Shown here: in pieces, positions 1 through 7,926 of the stretch
Layout of the letters: each line of letters starts with the position of its first letter
How positions within the stretch are numbered: position 1 is the stretch's first letter
Source: Bacillota bacterium
GTDB taxonomy: Bacteria; Bacillota; Clostridia; Christensenellales; Aristaeellaceae
Assembly (NCBI GenBank): GCA_023411395.1
Contig: JAEYOV010000005.1
Coordinates: forward strand, 1-64,000
Length of the DNA stretch: 64,000 nt
Direction of reading: 5' to 3'
Made by a program: the position numbers and the translations under genes
Notes under the pieces: generated by a model
The model's input: the letters and a program-made list of their open reading frames with translations, nothing else
What the model was told of the DNA's origin: nothing
The model's database searches: none

Positions 1-46
1 CTTGCCAAGGTGGATGTCGCGAGTTCGAATCTCGTCTACCGCTCCA
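1..46 (+). tRNA. tRNA-Gly (GCC), 5' truncated by window edge
   Basis: The window opens inside the anticodon stem. The loop CTTGCCAAG gives anticodon GCC at 4-6. A normal T arm (GTTCGAATC) and an acceptor 3' strand ending in an encoded CCA at 44-46 follow. It is the first of three tightly packed tRNA genes. Confidence 0.93.
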
Positions 47-51
47 CACAC

Positions 52-126
52 GGCGCCATAGCCAAGTGGTAAGGCGAAGGTCTGCAAAACCTTTATTCTC
101 CAGTTCGAATCTGGATGGCGCCTCCA
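52..126 (+). tRNA. tRNA-Cys (GCA)
   Basis: A full 75-nt cloverleaf: acceptor GGCGCCA pairs with TGGCGCC, anticodon GCA at 84-86, T loop TTCGAAT, and CCA encoded at 124-126. It starts 5 nt after tRNA-Gly, so the two are probably co-transcribed. Confidence 0.96.
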
Positions 127-134
127 GAAAGAAG

Positions 135-162
135 ACCCGCTCCCAAAGGCGCGGGTTTTTTC
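135..162 (+). terminator. Rho-independent terminator after tRNA-Cys
   Basis: Arms ACCCGC (135-140) and GCGGGT (151-156) are followed by a T run. It would end the Gly-Cys tRNA transcript, implying tRNA-Leu may have its own start. Confidence 0.75.
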
Positions 163-170
163 CTACACAT

Positions 171-255
171 GCTGAAATGGCGGAATGGCAGACGCCGGGG
201 ACTTAAAATCCCCTGCCTTCTGGGCGTGCGGGTTCGAGTCCCGCTTTCAGCACCA
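171..255 (+). tRNA. tRNA-Leu (TAA)
   Basis: An 85-nt class II tRNA with a long variable arm. Acceptor GCTGAAA pairs with TTTCAGC, anticodon TAA is at 204-206, and CCA is encoded at 253-255. Confidence 0.95.
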
Positions 256-256
256 C

Positions 257-294
257 AATCTGTCTGAAGACGATGGTTTTCAGGCAGATTTTTG
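257..294 (+). terminator. Terminator after tRNA-Leu
   Basis: A 12-bp near-perfect stem (AATCTGTCTGAA with TTCAGGCAGATT) is followed by TTTTTGTT. It closes the tRNA cluster. From here to the sigma gene I see no other gene. Confidence 0.85.
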
Positions 295-468
295 TTAAAT
301 CACACATTATGAGCGTTCAGAGCACCTCTCTACGCGTGCTCTTTTGTACTTCTCTTTCAAACTGTGCTTTTCAGACAGATGAAATAAATTTTTCCTGAGC
401 ATACCTATCACGAAAAATACGCGTCTATAAGGGTGAAACCGGTTATCAAACACAAAAGGGGGTTTCCC

Positions 469-999
469 GTGGACGAACAAACCTTTTCTCAGCTTGTGCT
501 TGAAAATCAGGAGATGCTTTTCCGTGTGGCATATACATTGCTCCATCACCAAGAGGATTGCAAGGATGCCTTGCAGGATGCATTGATCAAAGCATGGGGA
601 AGCCTTCACACCTTAAAAAGGACGGATGCTTTTCGAGGCTGGATGATCCGCATCGTCATCAATTGCTCCAGGGATATTTTTCGGAAAAGAAAAATCCAGA
701 CCGTGGAGCTTACCGAAGATATATCCCTTCCTCAAACGCAGGTGGAGGATGAGGCGCTTGCGGCTGCGCTCTTGCAATTGGATGAAGGGTTGCGCCTGCC
801 TATCACCCTTTTCTATGCGGAAAGGTTTTGCGTTCAGGAAATCGCCCATGTGATGCGCATTCCCCAGGGCACGGTGAGAAACCGGCTATCCCGCGGCAGA
901 AAAAAGCTGGCCGCTCTGCTGAAAGAATACCGTAAGGAGGAAGAAATATGGAATCAAACCAGAAAAGGATGCTCAAGGCATATCCAGACATGCCGCTAG
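469..999 (+). CDS. ECF-type RNA polymerase sigma factor
   Basis: A 176-residue sigma-70 family ECF protein that redirects RNA polymerase, presumably to an envelope-stress regulon. Region 2 lies near residues 10-75 (LLENQEMLFRVAYTLL-like helix, then DALQDALIKAW and the FRGWMIRIVINCSRD segment). Region 4 is near 105-160, with the HTH AERFCVQEIAHVMRIPQGTV followed by RLSRGRKKL. A longer frame opens at GTG 433, but GTG 469 is preceded by AAAGGGGG with a 6-nt gap and gives the usual N-terminus, so I chose it. The 3' end overlaps the next gene by 52 nt, the classic sigma/anti-sigma coupling. The target promoters are not visible. Confidence 0.9.
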   Translation: MDEQTFSQLVLENQEMLFRVAYTLLHHQEDCKDALQDALIKAWGSLHTLKRTDAFRGWMIRIVINCSRDIFRKRKIQTVELTEDISLPQTQVEDEALAAALLQLDEGLRLPITLFYAERFCVQEIAHVMRIPQGTVRNRLSRGRKKLAALLKEYRKEEEIWNQTRKGCSRHIQTCR

Positions 1000-2000
1000 A
1001 GCTGAAAAGCCAGATGGCATATACATTGCACACCATTCAGGCGCAGGCAAGGCCGGCATCCAGGCGTTATGCAAGGCGTTTGTCTTTCGCGACTCTGCTG
1101 GCGGCGATTTTGCTGGTAACCATGATCGCCGTTGCCGTTGGAAACCCTTTGGGCGTATTTGGGTTTATCGAGCGCATGTCAGGATATAGCGATGTTCTTG
1201 TGGGGGCCGGAGAGCTTGTACAAACGGATCTTGGCAATTTGGATATGCCAAATACGGTTCTTACCGTGGAGGAAGTGGTGTATGACGGCGGCAGTCTTCG
1301 CGTGGTGTACAGCGTTCAAGCCAAGAACCTGTCCATGCCGCCAATGCAGGCGGATATGGATGACCCGGAAAGCGCGCTTAGCAAGGCGCTGGCCAGTGAC
1401 GGGCTCAACCCGGACGGCAGTTGCGACTGGTTCGTATTAGACGGCACGGAGTATTCCATGACCAACGGCTCCACCGGCGACGCGGTTTTCGATGAGGAAA
1501 GCGGAAAGCTCTTTTGTTATCTGGAGATACAGCTTGCTTCTGCCGGCATCATCCCGCAAGGGGATTTCGCTGTCAAGCTTCCCCTGGCAGGAGAAATAAC
1601 CGCCAGAAAGACTCTGGACTTTACTGTAAAGGCAAGCCCGGCCGTGCAGCCAAAGGCCACATTTCAAACGGAGCACGCGACGGTAACGCTGATGAGCGCG
1701 TTTTTGTCTCCTGTGCGCGCATATGCTACCGTCCGCATCGATATGAAGGAAGGCAGCACCCTTGCGCAGGCGGACGAGGTATTTGAAGCGTGGCGCGACG
1801 TTACGCTCGTAGATTCTAGGGGAAAGGAAATCAGTACGCCGGAGGAAGTGCTGACCACATACTTGGAAGATGGAAAGCGCGTGGATTACAGCTACACCTT
1901 CCTGCCTGTTGGCAATGAGGAAATCTTTCTTGCGCCTTTCATCATCGATGAGAAAAACAACTGGATCGGGGATATGAGTCAGGCGCTACGCTTGAAATAA
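948..2000 (+). CDS. DUF4179-type membrane anti-sigma factor
   Basis: A 350-residue protein with a short cytosolic N-terminus (about 1-45), one membrane helix near 46-65 (TLLAAILLVTMIAVAV) and a large extracytoplasmic domain. Length, topology and position directly after an ECF sigma gene match the DUF4179 family, whose members hold the cognate sigma factor at the membrane until a signal arrives. Start ATG 948 has TAAGGAGG upstream and lies inside the sigma reading frame, so expression of the two is coupled. The cytosolic part is short and lacks a recognisable zinc-binding HxxxCxxC motif, so the binding mode is unlike RsiW/RsrA. The signal it senses is unknown. Confidence 0.8.
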   Translation: MESNQKRMLKAYPDMPLELKSQMAYTLHTIQAQARPASRRYARRLSFATLLAAILLVTMIAVAVGNPLGVFGFIERMSGYSDVLVGAGELVQTDLGNLDMPNTVLTVEEVVYDGGSLRVVYSVQAKNLSMPPMQADMDDPESALSKALASDGLNPDGSCDWFVLDGTEYSMTNGSTGDAVFDEESGKLFCYLEIQLASAGIIPQGDFAVKLPLAGEITARKTLDFTVKASPAVQPKATFQTEHATVTLMSAFLSPVRAYATVRIDMKEGSTLAQADEVFEAWRDVTLVDSRGKEISTPEEVLTTYLEDGKRVDYSYTFLPVGNEEIFLAPFIIDEKNNWIGDMSQALRLK

Positions 2001-2013
2001 GGAGGAAACGAAG

Positions 2014-3174
2014 ATGAAAAAGATTTTCGGGGAATTGCTCTCCCTTGCGATGGCTGTCGTCCTGCTGCTCGGCGCTTTGCCTGCAATGAACGCTTCTGCC
2101 CAAAGCAAGACGGATTTCACGGCGGACGATCATGTGGAATATCTCACCGTCAAACAGATGCTGGAACACCCTCCCGCTCGCTGGACACAGGTCTATGAAA
2201 CAAAATGGCGCACAGTCAGCATCGATGTGCAACCAGTGTTGCCGCAGGCAGACAAGATTCCGGTTTTGAAAGTTGTCCCTGATTTCTGGCTGCCGGATGT
2301 TTCCGCGCTGGGAGCGGGCTGGAAAAGCGAAGTAAGCAGGCCGGGTTCTACTACTTTTAGGGCATATCTGGATGATGTAGATCAGGAAGAACGCGGCACA
2401 CATAGCGAAACGATTTCAACGAACTATTACCCACCTTTCAATATGAACGCCTCGTATGCGCAAGGCAATGACCTGACGTTGAATGATATCCTGAACCATC
2501 TGAAGAGCATCATGGGTGCAACGGGTGAAGGTCAGGCGCAATGGCAGTACGACCGTCCAAACAGAGTTTTGGTCAATACTACTGTCAGCAAAAAGACGGG
2601 CGAGCTCTTGCTGCCCGGCAGCTATTACGTCAGCCTTAATCAACAGATGCAGGGCGTTACGGTGCTCTGCCATGTGTTGGATGGAGTGGACCATGCAAAG
2701 GATGAGGAAATGCGGCTTCATAACGGGCTGACATTTCATACCCGTACGCTTCAGTCCGTTTCCTTGGGTGGTAAGCAGGTCAAAGTAACAGATGTGCTGG
2801 CCGATGATGTGCCGCTGTGCGGTTTTGACAAGGTTAAAGCCGCCATTGAGGAGGAGATACAATCGGGCCATATTCGGAAAATATTCGATGTGGAGCTGGG
2901 ATATGCCCTGTACAACGAGCCTGGCGTTTCCCGCAAACCAGGCGCGGAATGGATGAAAACCGCTGTGTTCTATGCTGTTCCCGTATGGCATGTGAACTGC
3001 TATTATGTGGAGAATGGAAAAAAAGAGATTCGAGATTATAAGGGGACAGGCGTGTCTGAACGCGGAGAGATAGAGTATAAAACGCTGATCGTAAATGCCC
3101 AGACAGGCGTGATCATGGACCGAAGCGACAACCGCAAGGGCTGCGGAGATTATGCCGGGTTCATCTCCTGGTAA
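2014..3174 (+). CDS. Exported protein of unknown function in the sigma/anti-sigma operon
   Basis: A 386-residue protein with a clear signal peptide (Lys-Lys, hydrophobic core about 8-24, cleavage near NASA-QS). I do not recognise the mature domain. Its C-terminal 60 residues (VPVWHVNCYYVE... TLIVNAQTGVIMD) resemble a PepSY-like strand-helix-strand unit. It starts 13 nt after the anti-sigma gene with GGAGGAAAC upstream, so it is probably a target or partner of the same envelope response. An in-frame relic of a related C-terminus follows it (3175-3414). Confidence 0.7.
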   Translation: MKKIFGELLSLAMAVVLLLGALPAMNASAQSKTDFTADDHVEYLTVKQMLEHPPARWTQVYETKWRTVSIDVQPVLPQADKIPVLKVVPDFWLPDVSALGAGWKSEVSRPGSTTFRAYLDDVDQEERGTHSETISTNYYPPFNMNASYAQGNDLTLNDILNHLKSIMGATGEGQAQWQYDRPNRVLVNTTVSKKTGELLLPGSYYVSLNQQMQGVTVLCHVLDGVDHAKDEEMRLHNGLTFHTRTLQSVSLGGKQVKVTDVLADDVPLCGFDKVKAAIEEEIQSGHIRKIFDVELGYALYNEPGVSRKPGAEWMKTAVFYAVPVWHVNCYYVENGKKEIRDYKGTGVSERGEIEYKTLIVNAQTGVIMDRSDNRKGCGDYAGFISW

Positions 3175-3414
3175 GATGCAGGCACATTAGTATGGAGGCT
3201 CATAGCTGGCTACACCGAAGATCCAAAAAAGGAAAAGGTCATGCCCTGTCATGATAAGCGGGACAGGGACGGTTCCCTCACCGTGCCCGTGTCCTACGGG
3301 GATTACATCTACTCCGCCCAGACAGGTGAAATGATTCAAACGAATTGCCTCACCGGACGTCCGGATGACCCGCTCCCCGCCTTAGAGATTGTGACCTGGG
3401 AATCCATACGTTAG
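3175..3414 (+). pseudogene. Remnant of a second, paralogous exported-protein C-terminus
   Basis: Directly after the TAA of the preceding gene, the same frame stays open for 79 codons without a start or Shine-Dalgarno site. The translation aligns with the C-terminus just upstream: TLVWRLIAGYTEDPKKEK against VPVWHVNCYYVENGKKEI, then YSAQTGEMI against VNAQTGVIM. The best reading is a tandem paralogue whose 5' part was deleted, leaving its tail fused in frame behind the stop. Stop-codon read-through is an alternative but would add a duplicate domain end. Confidence 0.6.
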
Positions 3415-3424
3415 CATGATGTGC

Positions 3425-3469
3425 ATAGGGCATACGGGAAACTTTGGATAAAAGTCCCGTATGCCCTAT
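3425..3469. terminator. Perfect 15-bp inverted repeat between convergent genes
   Basis: Arms ATAGGGCATACGGGA (3425-3439) and TCCCGTATGCCCTAT (3455-3469) form a strong hairpin. There is no long T run on either side, so it is a structural or weak bidirectional terminator after the exported-protein operon. Confidence 0.5.
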
Positions 3470-3530
3470 TCTGCTTATCTCAAAAGCCATCAGCGAAAAC
3501 GCGAAATAAAAAGGGATTCGTTTTTTCACA

Positions 3531-3559
3531 CAAAAAGGGGCCGTTTCCGACCCCCTTTG
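3531..3559 (-). terminator. Terminator of the uracil permease gene
   Basis: Read on the minus strand, AAAGGGGG pairs with CCCCTTTTT across a 9-10 nt loop and is followed by TGTGTGAAAAAACG. It lies 27 nt beyond the permease stop. Confidence 0.75.
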
Positions 3560-3585
3560 GCAATGCATTCGGTTTCCCAAAAGCG

Positions 3586-4923
3586 TTAGTCGTCAGATCT
3601 GTCGGGTAAAAGCGCATTGGCCAGAACGCCGACGATGACCGCGATGAACAGGCCGGAGATTGTAAGGGATTGGCTTCCGATCTTGAGCACGATACCGCCC
3701 AGGGCGCCGATGCCAAGGCCTAGCACCAGAATCACGGCAACGATGATCAGGTTGCGGCTGTTGGTGAAGTCAAGCTTGCTCTCGGCCAGTGTCCTGATAC
3801 CGATGGCGGCGATCATGCCAAACAGCACGATCTCGATGCCGCCCTTTACCGGGCTAGGGATCGTTTGCAGGATGGCGCCGAATTTCCCGACAAAGCCCAG
3901 GATGATGGCGAACACCGCTGCGCCCCGCAAAAGCGTGGGATTGTAGTTTTTCGTGGTGGCCAGAACGCCGGTATTTTCGGAGTAGGTGGTGTTGGGGGGG
4001 CCGCCCATCAGGCCGGCCAGTGCAGTTGCCAGGCCGTCACCGATGAGTGTTCTGTGCAGGCCGGGGTTCTGGAAGAAATCCTTGCCCACGACCGCGCCGT
4101 TGGTGGTGATGTCGCCAATGTGCTCCATGAAGGTCACCAGTGCGATGGGCGCAATGGACAGGATCACCCCAAAGTCAAAGGCTGGCAGGGAGAAGAAGGG
4201 CACGCCGTTGGCATCCGTGGTTCCAAAGGGGACATTGAACCAGCTTGCGTTGGTGATGGGGGTAAAATCCATCTTGTACACGCCGAACAGGTGCAAGATC
4301 ACGCAGAACAGGTAACCGGCGGCAAGGCCGATGAGGATGGGAACCAGCTTGAAGAAGCCCTTGGTGAACACGGAGGAAACAACGACGGCTGCCAGCGTGA
4401 ACAGCGCGATCAGTATGCTCATGCCCGTATTCGCGTCTATGACTTTAGAAAGGTCTGCCAAACTGGTAGAGTCACCAATTGCGATCGAGGAAAGGCCGAT
4501 ACCGATGACGATGATGACGGGGCCTGTGACCACGGGCGGAAAAAGCTTCTTGATCTTTGCGGGGCCAACATAGTAGGCAAGCAGCGCAAAGACGAGGTAC
4601 AGGAGGCCAGCGACGATGATGCCGCCTTGCGCCAGGGGTACGTTTTCAGGGATGATCGGGCCGTTATTTGGTTTCACTACGGCACTTATTGCCGCGATAA
4701 ACGCAAAAGATGAACCCAGAAAAACGGGCACGATCCCCTTCGTCACCAGATGGAAAAGGAGTGTGCCCAAGCCTGCTGCCACCAGAGCCATTGCGGGGTT
4801 AAGACCTGTCAGAAGAGGAACCAAAACCGTCGCGCCGAACATTGCGAACAAATGCTGGAGACTCAATGGGATGAATTGTGCCAACGGGACATTGTTTTGA
4901 ACCTGGCCACCTTTTTTCTGCAA
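3586..4923 (-). CDS. uraA: Uracil permease (NCS2 family)
   Basis: A 445-residue nucleobase:cation symporter of the UraA/PyrP type, importing uracil through the cytoplasmic membrane. About 12-14 hydrophobic helices are visible. Family landmarks are QHLFAMFGATVLVPLL near the N-terminus, the helix-8 stretch ALVTFMEHIGDI, and NTTYSENTGVLA in the substrate region. I place the start at TTG 4923: GGAGGT sits 7 nt upstream, whereas the ATG at 4938 overlaps that site and the GTG at 4992 is inside the -35 box. It stands alone with its own promoter and terminator. No pyrimidine attenuator (PyrR site) is visible in the short leader. Confidence 0.9.
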   Translation of the reverse strand: MQKKGGQVQNNVPLAQFIPLSLQHLFAMFGATVLVPLLTGLNPAMALVAAGLGTLLFHLVTKGIVPVFLGSSFAFIAAISAVVKPNNGPIIPENVPLAQGGIIVAGLLYLVFALLAYYVGPAKIKKLFPPVVTGPVIIVIGIGLSSIAIGDSTSLADLSKVIDANTGMSILIALFTLAAVVVSSVFTKGFFKLVPILIGLAAGYLFCVILHLFGVYKMDFTPITNASWFNVPFGTTDANGVPFFSLPAFDFGVILSIAPIALVTFMEHIGDITTNGAVVGKDFFQNPGLHRTLIGDGLATALAGLMGGPPNTTYSENTGVLATTKNYNPTLLRGAAVFAIILGFVGKFGAILQTIPSPVKGGIEIVLFGMIAAIGIRTLAESKLDFTNSRNLIIVAVILVLGLGIGALGGIVLKIGSQSLTISGLFIAVIVGVLANALLPDRSDD

Positions 4924-4965
4924 GTTCCCCACCTCCATGTAATATTTCCGTTTGCTGCAGGAAAG

Positions 4966-4994
4966 TATAGCACAACCCCAATAAAGAGTCACTA
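4966..4994 (-). promoter_or_regulatory. uraA promoter
   Basis: Minus-strand -35 GTGACT and -10 TATACT are separated by 17 nt. This places the longest-frame GTG inside the -35 and so supports the internal TTG start. Confidence 0.65.
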
Positions 4995-5007
4995 GGGACG
5001 GTGATTT

Positions 5008-5808
5008 TTAAATGTTTTTTGCGGTATTTGTCATAATTTGTGCTTTCGCCGCGCGCAGCCGCGCTTCCAGCACACCGGCAAACTGCTGAATGTGCGGTCC
5101 CAAGGAAGCGAGAAATGCCAGCGTCTTCTCATCGGCCTTTGCCTTGACTGGATTTTCCCGTATCCATATGGCCTGTTGCAAGATTGCTAAATCAGGGGCG
5201 AGGTTGTTTTCGACCGCCCATTTACCGGCTTTCGTTTTGGCGATGATATCATTGTTCTCAAGCGTATACAGGCACCGCGCAATATCCAAAAGCCAGCCTG
5301 CCGAGTAAAGACTTTTGGATGTTTCCTTTGCAAAGCGTCTGATGGTGTTATAATGCGCCTCCACCGCATGCACGATTTCTTCCCGCGCCGGGTAGGCGAT
5401 TCTTTCCCTGTTATCCGGCCCATACAGCCATCTGCCCCGCGTAAGCAGTTCCATTGTGGAAAACGGATCAAAACAATACGTATCCGTTATTCTTTGCCCG
5501 CTTGTGCCCCAGTATACAACGTTATCCTTTGTCCTTTTCAAAAAGGCTTCCCATGTTAAAAATCCGCCCTCAAACGACCTGAAATAGGGGTTGCCGGGGA
5601 AGCTGATCAGTAAGGATTGCCGCAAGCCCACCAAAGCTTCCGCCTGCCGCTTCGCAATCGTCTTTTCCGTCAGGCATACAAGGTCGATATCGCTCCATCC
5701 CAGTTTGAAGTCATCCAAAACAACGGAGCCAAATAAATAGATGGAAGGATTGTTATCGGAAAGAATTCCGGTGATTCTGTCCAGCATGATGTCAATGCTT
5801 TTTTCCAT
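5008..5808 (-). CDS. Nucleotidyltransferase of the aminoglycoside adenylyltransferase type
   Basis: A 266-residue protein with the Pol-beta-type nucleotidyltransferase signature LFGSVVLDDFKLGWSDID (GS, then D-x-D) near residues 26-44. An alpha-helical C-terminal half follows, of the kind seen in AadA/ANT(9) enzymes (DUF4111-like). Members transfer AMP to spectinomycin or streptomycin, but many chromosomal relatives have no proven substrate. AAGGAGA precedes ATG 5808. It is the last gene of a minus-strand operon with the isomerase (34-nt gap) and the acetyltransferase. Resistance is an inference only. Confidence 0.75.
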   Translation of the reverse strand: MEKSIDIMLDRITGILSDNNPSIYLFGSVVLDDFKLGWSDIDLVCLTEKTIAKRQAEALVGLRQSLLISFPGNPYFRSFEGGFLTWEAFLKRTKDNVVYWGTSGQRITDTYCFDPFSTMELLTRGRWLYGPDNRERIAYPAREEIVHAVEAHYNTIRRFAKETSKSLYSAGWLLDIARCLYTLENNDIIAKTKAGKWAVENNLAPDLAILQQAIWIRENPVKAKADEKTLAFLASLGPHIQQFAGVLEARLRAAKAQIMTNTAKNI

Positions 5809-5842
5809 ATGTTCTCCTTACTGCATATGGACCCTGCTTCGA

Positions 5843-6598
5843 TTAGCAGTAGAGTTGAAGCTCCTCCAGCAGCGCATCGGCTTGCCCGGGTGAACCCGGA
5901 AACAGTTCCAGCCCCACCGGCGCCGTGACATGGCGGTCATTCAACAATTGAAAAAGCGGTCTGTAATTATACGTACCGAACAGCTTCTCGTCCCGCCCGG
6001 GGTATCCGGCGACGTGAAAATGGCCGATGAGGTCAAGATTTTGCGCAATCAGGGAGAGTACATCCTCACCCATGTGAAGCTGATGGTAGACATCAAAAAG
6101 CAGCCTGACATTGGGCGAGTCCACCTCCCTGATGATTTCAAAACCCTCCGTGGAGCTTGTCAAATAGTATCCTTTGTGATCTTTTACATTGTTTAAAGGT
6201 TCAACCAGCAAAGTGACGTTTGCTTTTTCAAGGATTGGCTTCACGCGCATAAGCCCATTGACAATGGCTGCGTGCTGCACCGCTCTGGGCGCGCCGGTAT
6301 CCTGGCCGACCTGGGTGATCAGCGAAGGGCAGGATAACTGTTTCGCGGTTTGAAGCGCGTCCGTCATGGCGGACTCGTACCTGTCGTGGCAATTTTCATC
6401 GTTCAAGGTGAAAAAGCCCGTGCAAAAGGCGCTCAGCGAGATGGTATGCTCTTGCATGCTTTTTAGGGTGGTTACCACTTTATCTTGAGGGATCATCCAT
6501 TGCTCGAAGACGGTATAGCCGTATTTTTTCATGCGCGCGAATGCTTCGTCCAGCGGCGCATTGCCAAACAGGCAGAATGTGTTGATGCTGATGTTCAT
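5843..6598 (-). CDS. Sugar phosphate isomerase/epimerase-like TIM barrel
   Basis: A 251-residue AP-endonuclease-2-type TIM barrel (hydroxypyruvate isomerase / xylose-isomerase-like). Expected metal-site elements are visible: LLVEPLNN near the middle (Glu), LLFDVYHQLHMGED (Asp, His), GHFHVAGYPGRDE (His) and GLELFPG (Glu). I chose ATG 6598: it overlaps the acetyltransferase stop as ATGA and has GGGAGG upstream. The upstream extension to 6631 lies inside the acetyltransferase gene. Substrate is unknown. The fold also suits hydroxypyruvate or ketose epimerisation. Confidence 0.8.
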   Translation of the reverse strand: MNISINTFCLFGNAPLDEAFARMKKYGYTVFEQWMIPQDKVVTTLKSMQEHTISLSAFCTGFFTLNDENCHDRYESAMTDALQTAKQLSCPSLITQVGQDTGAPRAVQHAAIVNGLMRVKPILEKANVTLLVEPLNNVKDHKGYYLTSSTEGFEIIREVDSPNVRLLFDVYHQLHMGEDVLSLIAQNLDLIGHFHVAGYPGRDEKLFGTYNYRPLFQLLNDRHVTAPVGLELFPGSPGQADALLEELQLYC

Positions 6599-7116
6599 GG
6601 GTAACCTCCCTGTGGCCGGCAATCGACCCATATATAATGCCTTTGCCCGTTTACCTTTTCGATAACGCCGCCGTTGGCCAGCGCAACCTTGATGGAAGGG
6701 ATATTGTGATTCTGAACGGTAAGCAGAAGCCTGTCTATTCCAAGGGCGCTTGCCTCCCAGATCATCAGCTTCAGCAGCAGCTTTCCATATCCTTTGTTGC
6801 GGCAGGAGGGCCGGATAGCGTAACCGCCATGGCCGCCTTCCTCCCGCAGCTTATCGGTCAGGCGGTGCCGCAGTTTGCCTATGCCAACCGGCAGGCCGTC
6901 CACATACAGCCAGTAGATGGTTTGGGGAACCATCCAATCCGCAAGCCCGATTCCCCTGGCTGTGTTATCGCTTTTCATCAGCCATTGCCGGTATTCCTCA
7001 TAGCTCTTGCCGTAACAGCCATTGATGAAACCATTCTCGTCTTTGGGCAGCTCTTGCAGCATAGCGTAAACATCCATGCCATCCTGGATGGATAGTTGTT
7101 TCAGCTCTATGTTCAA
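6595..7116 (-). CDS. GNAT family N-acetyltransferase
   Basis: A 173-residue GNAT acyltransferase using acetyl-CoA. Motif A is visible as YAIRPSCRNKGYGKLLLKLM (Q/R-x-x-G-x-G/A type), followed by LTVQNHNIPSIKVALANGG, typical of the motif B helix. The TTG at 7116 has GGGAGGG 7 nt upstream, whereas the longer frame to 7206 runs through the promoter, so I use TTG. It is the first gene of a three-gene operon. Substrate unknown. Confidence 0.8.
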   Translation of the reverse strand: MNIELKQLSIQDGMDVYAMLQELPKDENGFINGCYGKSYEEYRQWLMKSDNTARGIGLADWMVPQTIYWLYVDGLPVGIGKLRHRLTDKLREEGGHGGYAIRPSCRNKGYGKLLLKLMIWEASALGIDRLLLTVQNHNIPSIKVALANGGVIEKVNGQRHYIWVDCRPQGGYP

Positions 7117-7142
7117 AGCCTTACCCTCCCGCGCAGCCTTGT

Positions 7143-7178
7143 TTTCCTTATTATACCATGGGTGTAGCAAGCGGTCAA
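7143..7178 (-). promoter_or_regulatory. Promoter of the acetyltransferase-isomerase-nucleotidyltransferase operon
   Basis: Minus-strand TTGACC (7173-7178) and TATAAT (7150-7155) are 17 nt apart, a near-consensus housekeeping promoter. Transcription would begin near 7143, before the TTG start at 7116. Confidence 0.8.
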
Positions 7179-7344
7179 AAAGCTTTCTGTAGTACAGGCA
7201 AACCAATGTATACGGGCGTCTCTACGAAAAATATTGATTTCCTTGAGTATCCTGAATATAATCATAGGAAGCAGGGAGCGGAAGTTCGTTCCGCCTTGGT
7301 TTCGCTTTCGCGGTATGGTCTTTCTTGACGAAAGCAGGTGCATA

Positions 7345-7863
7345 ATGAACGCGTTCTGGCTGCTGATGCCGCTTCTGGTCATCCGATTCGTTATCTTGGG
7401 GATGTTGGACAAACAGGCGTTAAAGCGCGCGGCCTTTTTCCCTCCGCTGATTGGAAGGGAGAAGGCAGCCTATTATGTTTATCAGATTTCCAATGTTTTT
7501 TTGCTCCTGTATTTGTTTTTCCTGAAGATCAAAATGGAGGGTTTATTGTTTTATACTGGCCTGGTCGTATATGGTTTGGGGATTATTGTCTGCACCGTAT
7601 CCGTTTTTGACTTTGCCAGGCCGAAAATGAATGGGATCAACGTTAGCGGCCTGTACCGTTTCTCCCGCAATCCCATGTATATGGGATATTTCCTTTACTA
7701 TTTGGGGTGCGTGCTGCTCACGCGCTCGTTTGTGTATCTTGCGGCGCTGATCGTATTTCAAGTATCTACGCATTGGATCATTCTTTCGGAAGAAAGATGG
7801 TGTATACAGGCATTTGGAGAAGAATATTTGGGTTACATGAAAAAGGTGCGGCGCTACTTGTAG
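7345..7863 (+). CDS. Isoprenylcysteine/phospholipid methyltransferase-like membrane protein
   Basis: A 172-residue integral membrane protein with about four or five helices and the PEMT/ICMT signature near the C-terminus: SGLYRFSRNPMYMGYF, then a Glu-Glu pair in LSEERWCIQAFGEEYLGYM and the tail VRRYL. Family members methylate lipids or C-terminal cysteines with S-adenosylmethionine; the bacterial substrate is unknown. ATG 7345 has AGCAGGTG upstream; the in-frame extension to 7234 lacks a Shine-Dalgarno site. It is monocistronic and divergent from the acetyltransferase operon. Confidence 0.75.
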   Translation: MNAFWLLMPLLVIRFVILGMLDKQALKRAAFFPPLIGREKAAYYVYQISNVFLLLYLFFLKIKMEGLLFYTGLVVYGLGIIVCTVSVFDFARPKMNGINVSGLYRFSRNPMYMGYFLYYLGCVLLTRSFVYLAALIVFQVSTHWIILSEERWCIQAFGEEYLGYMKKVRRYL

Positions 7864-7926
7864 CACGATGGTATCCGCATTCATTGGAATTCTAACATCC
7901 AAACCATACACGAGAAAAGGGGAAGC

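Noticed and set aside
433..468. GTG 433 as start of the sigma factor
   Set aside because: No Shine-Dalgarno site precedes it, while GTG 469 has AAAGGGGG at the right distance and gives the usual protein start.
3865..4713. Long plus-strand frame of 282 codons
   Set aside because: It is fully antisense to the well-supported uracil permease, has no Shine-Dalgarno site and encodes a low-complexity Gly/Asp/His product.
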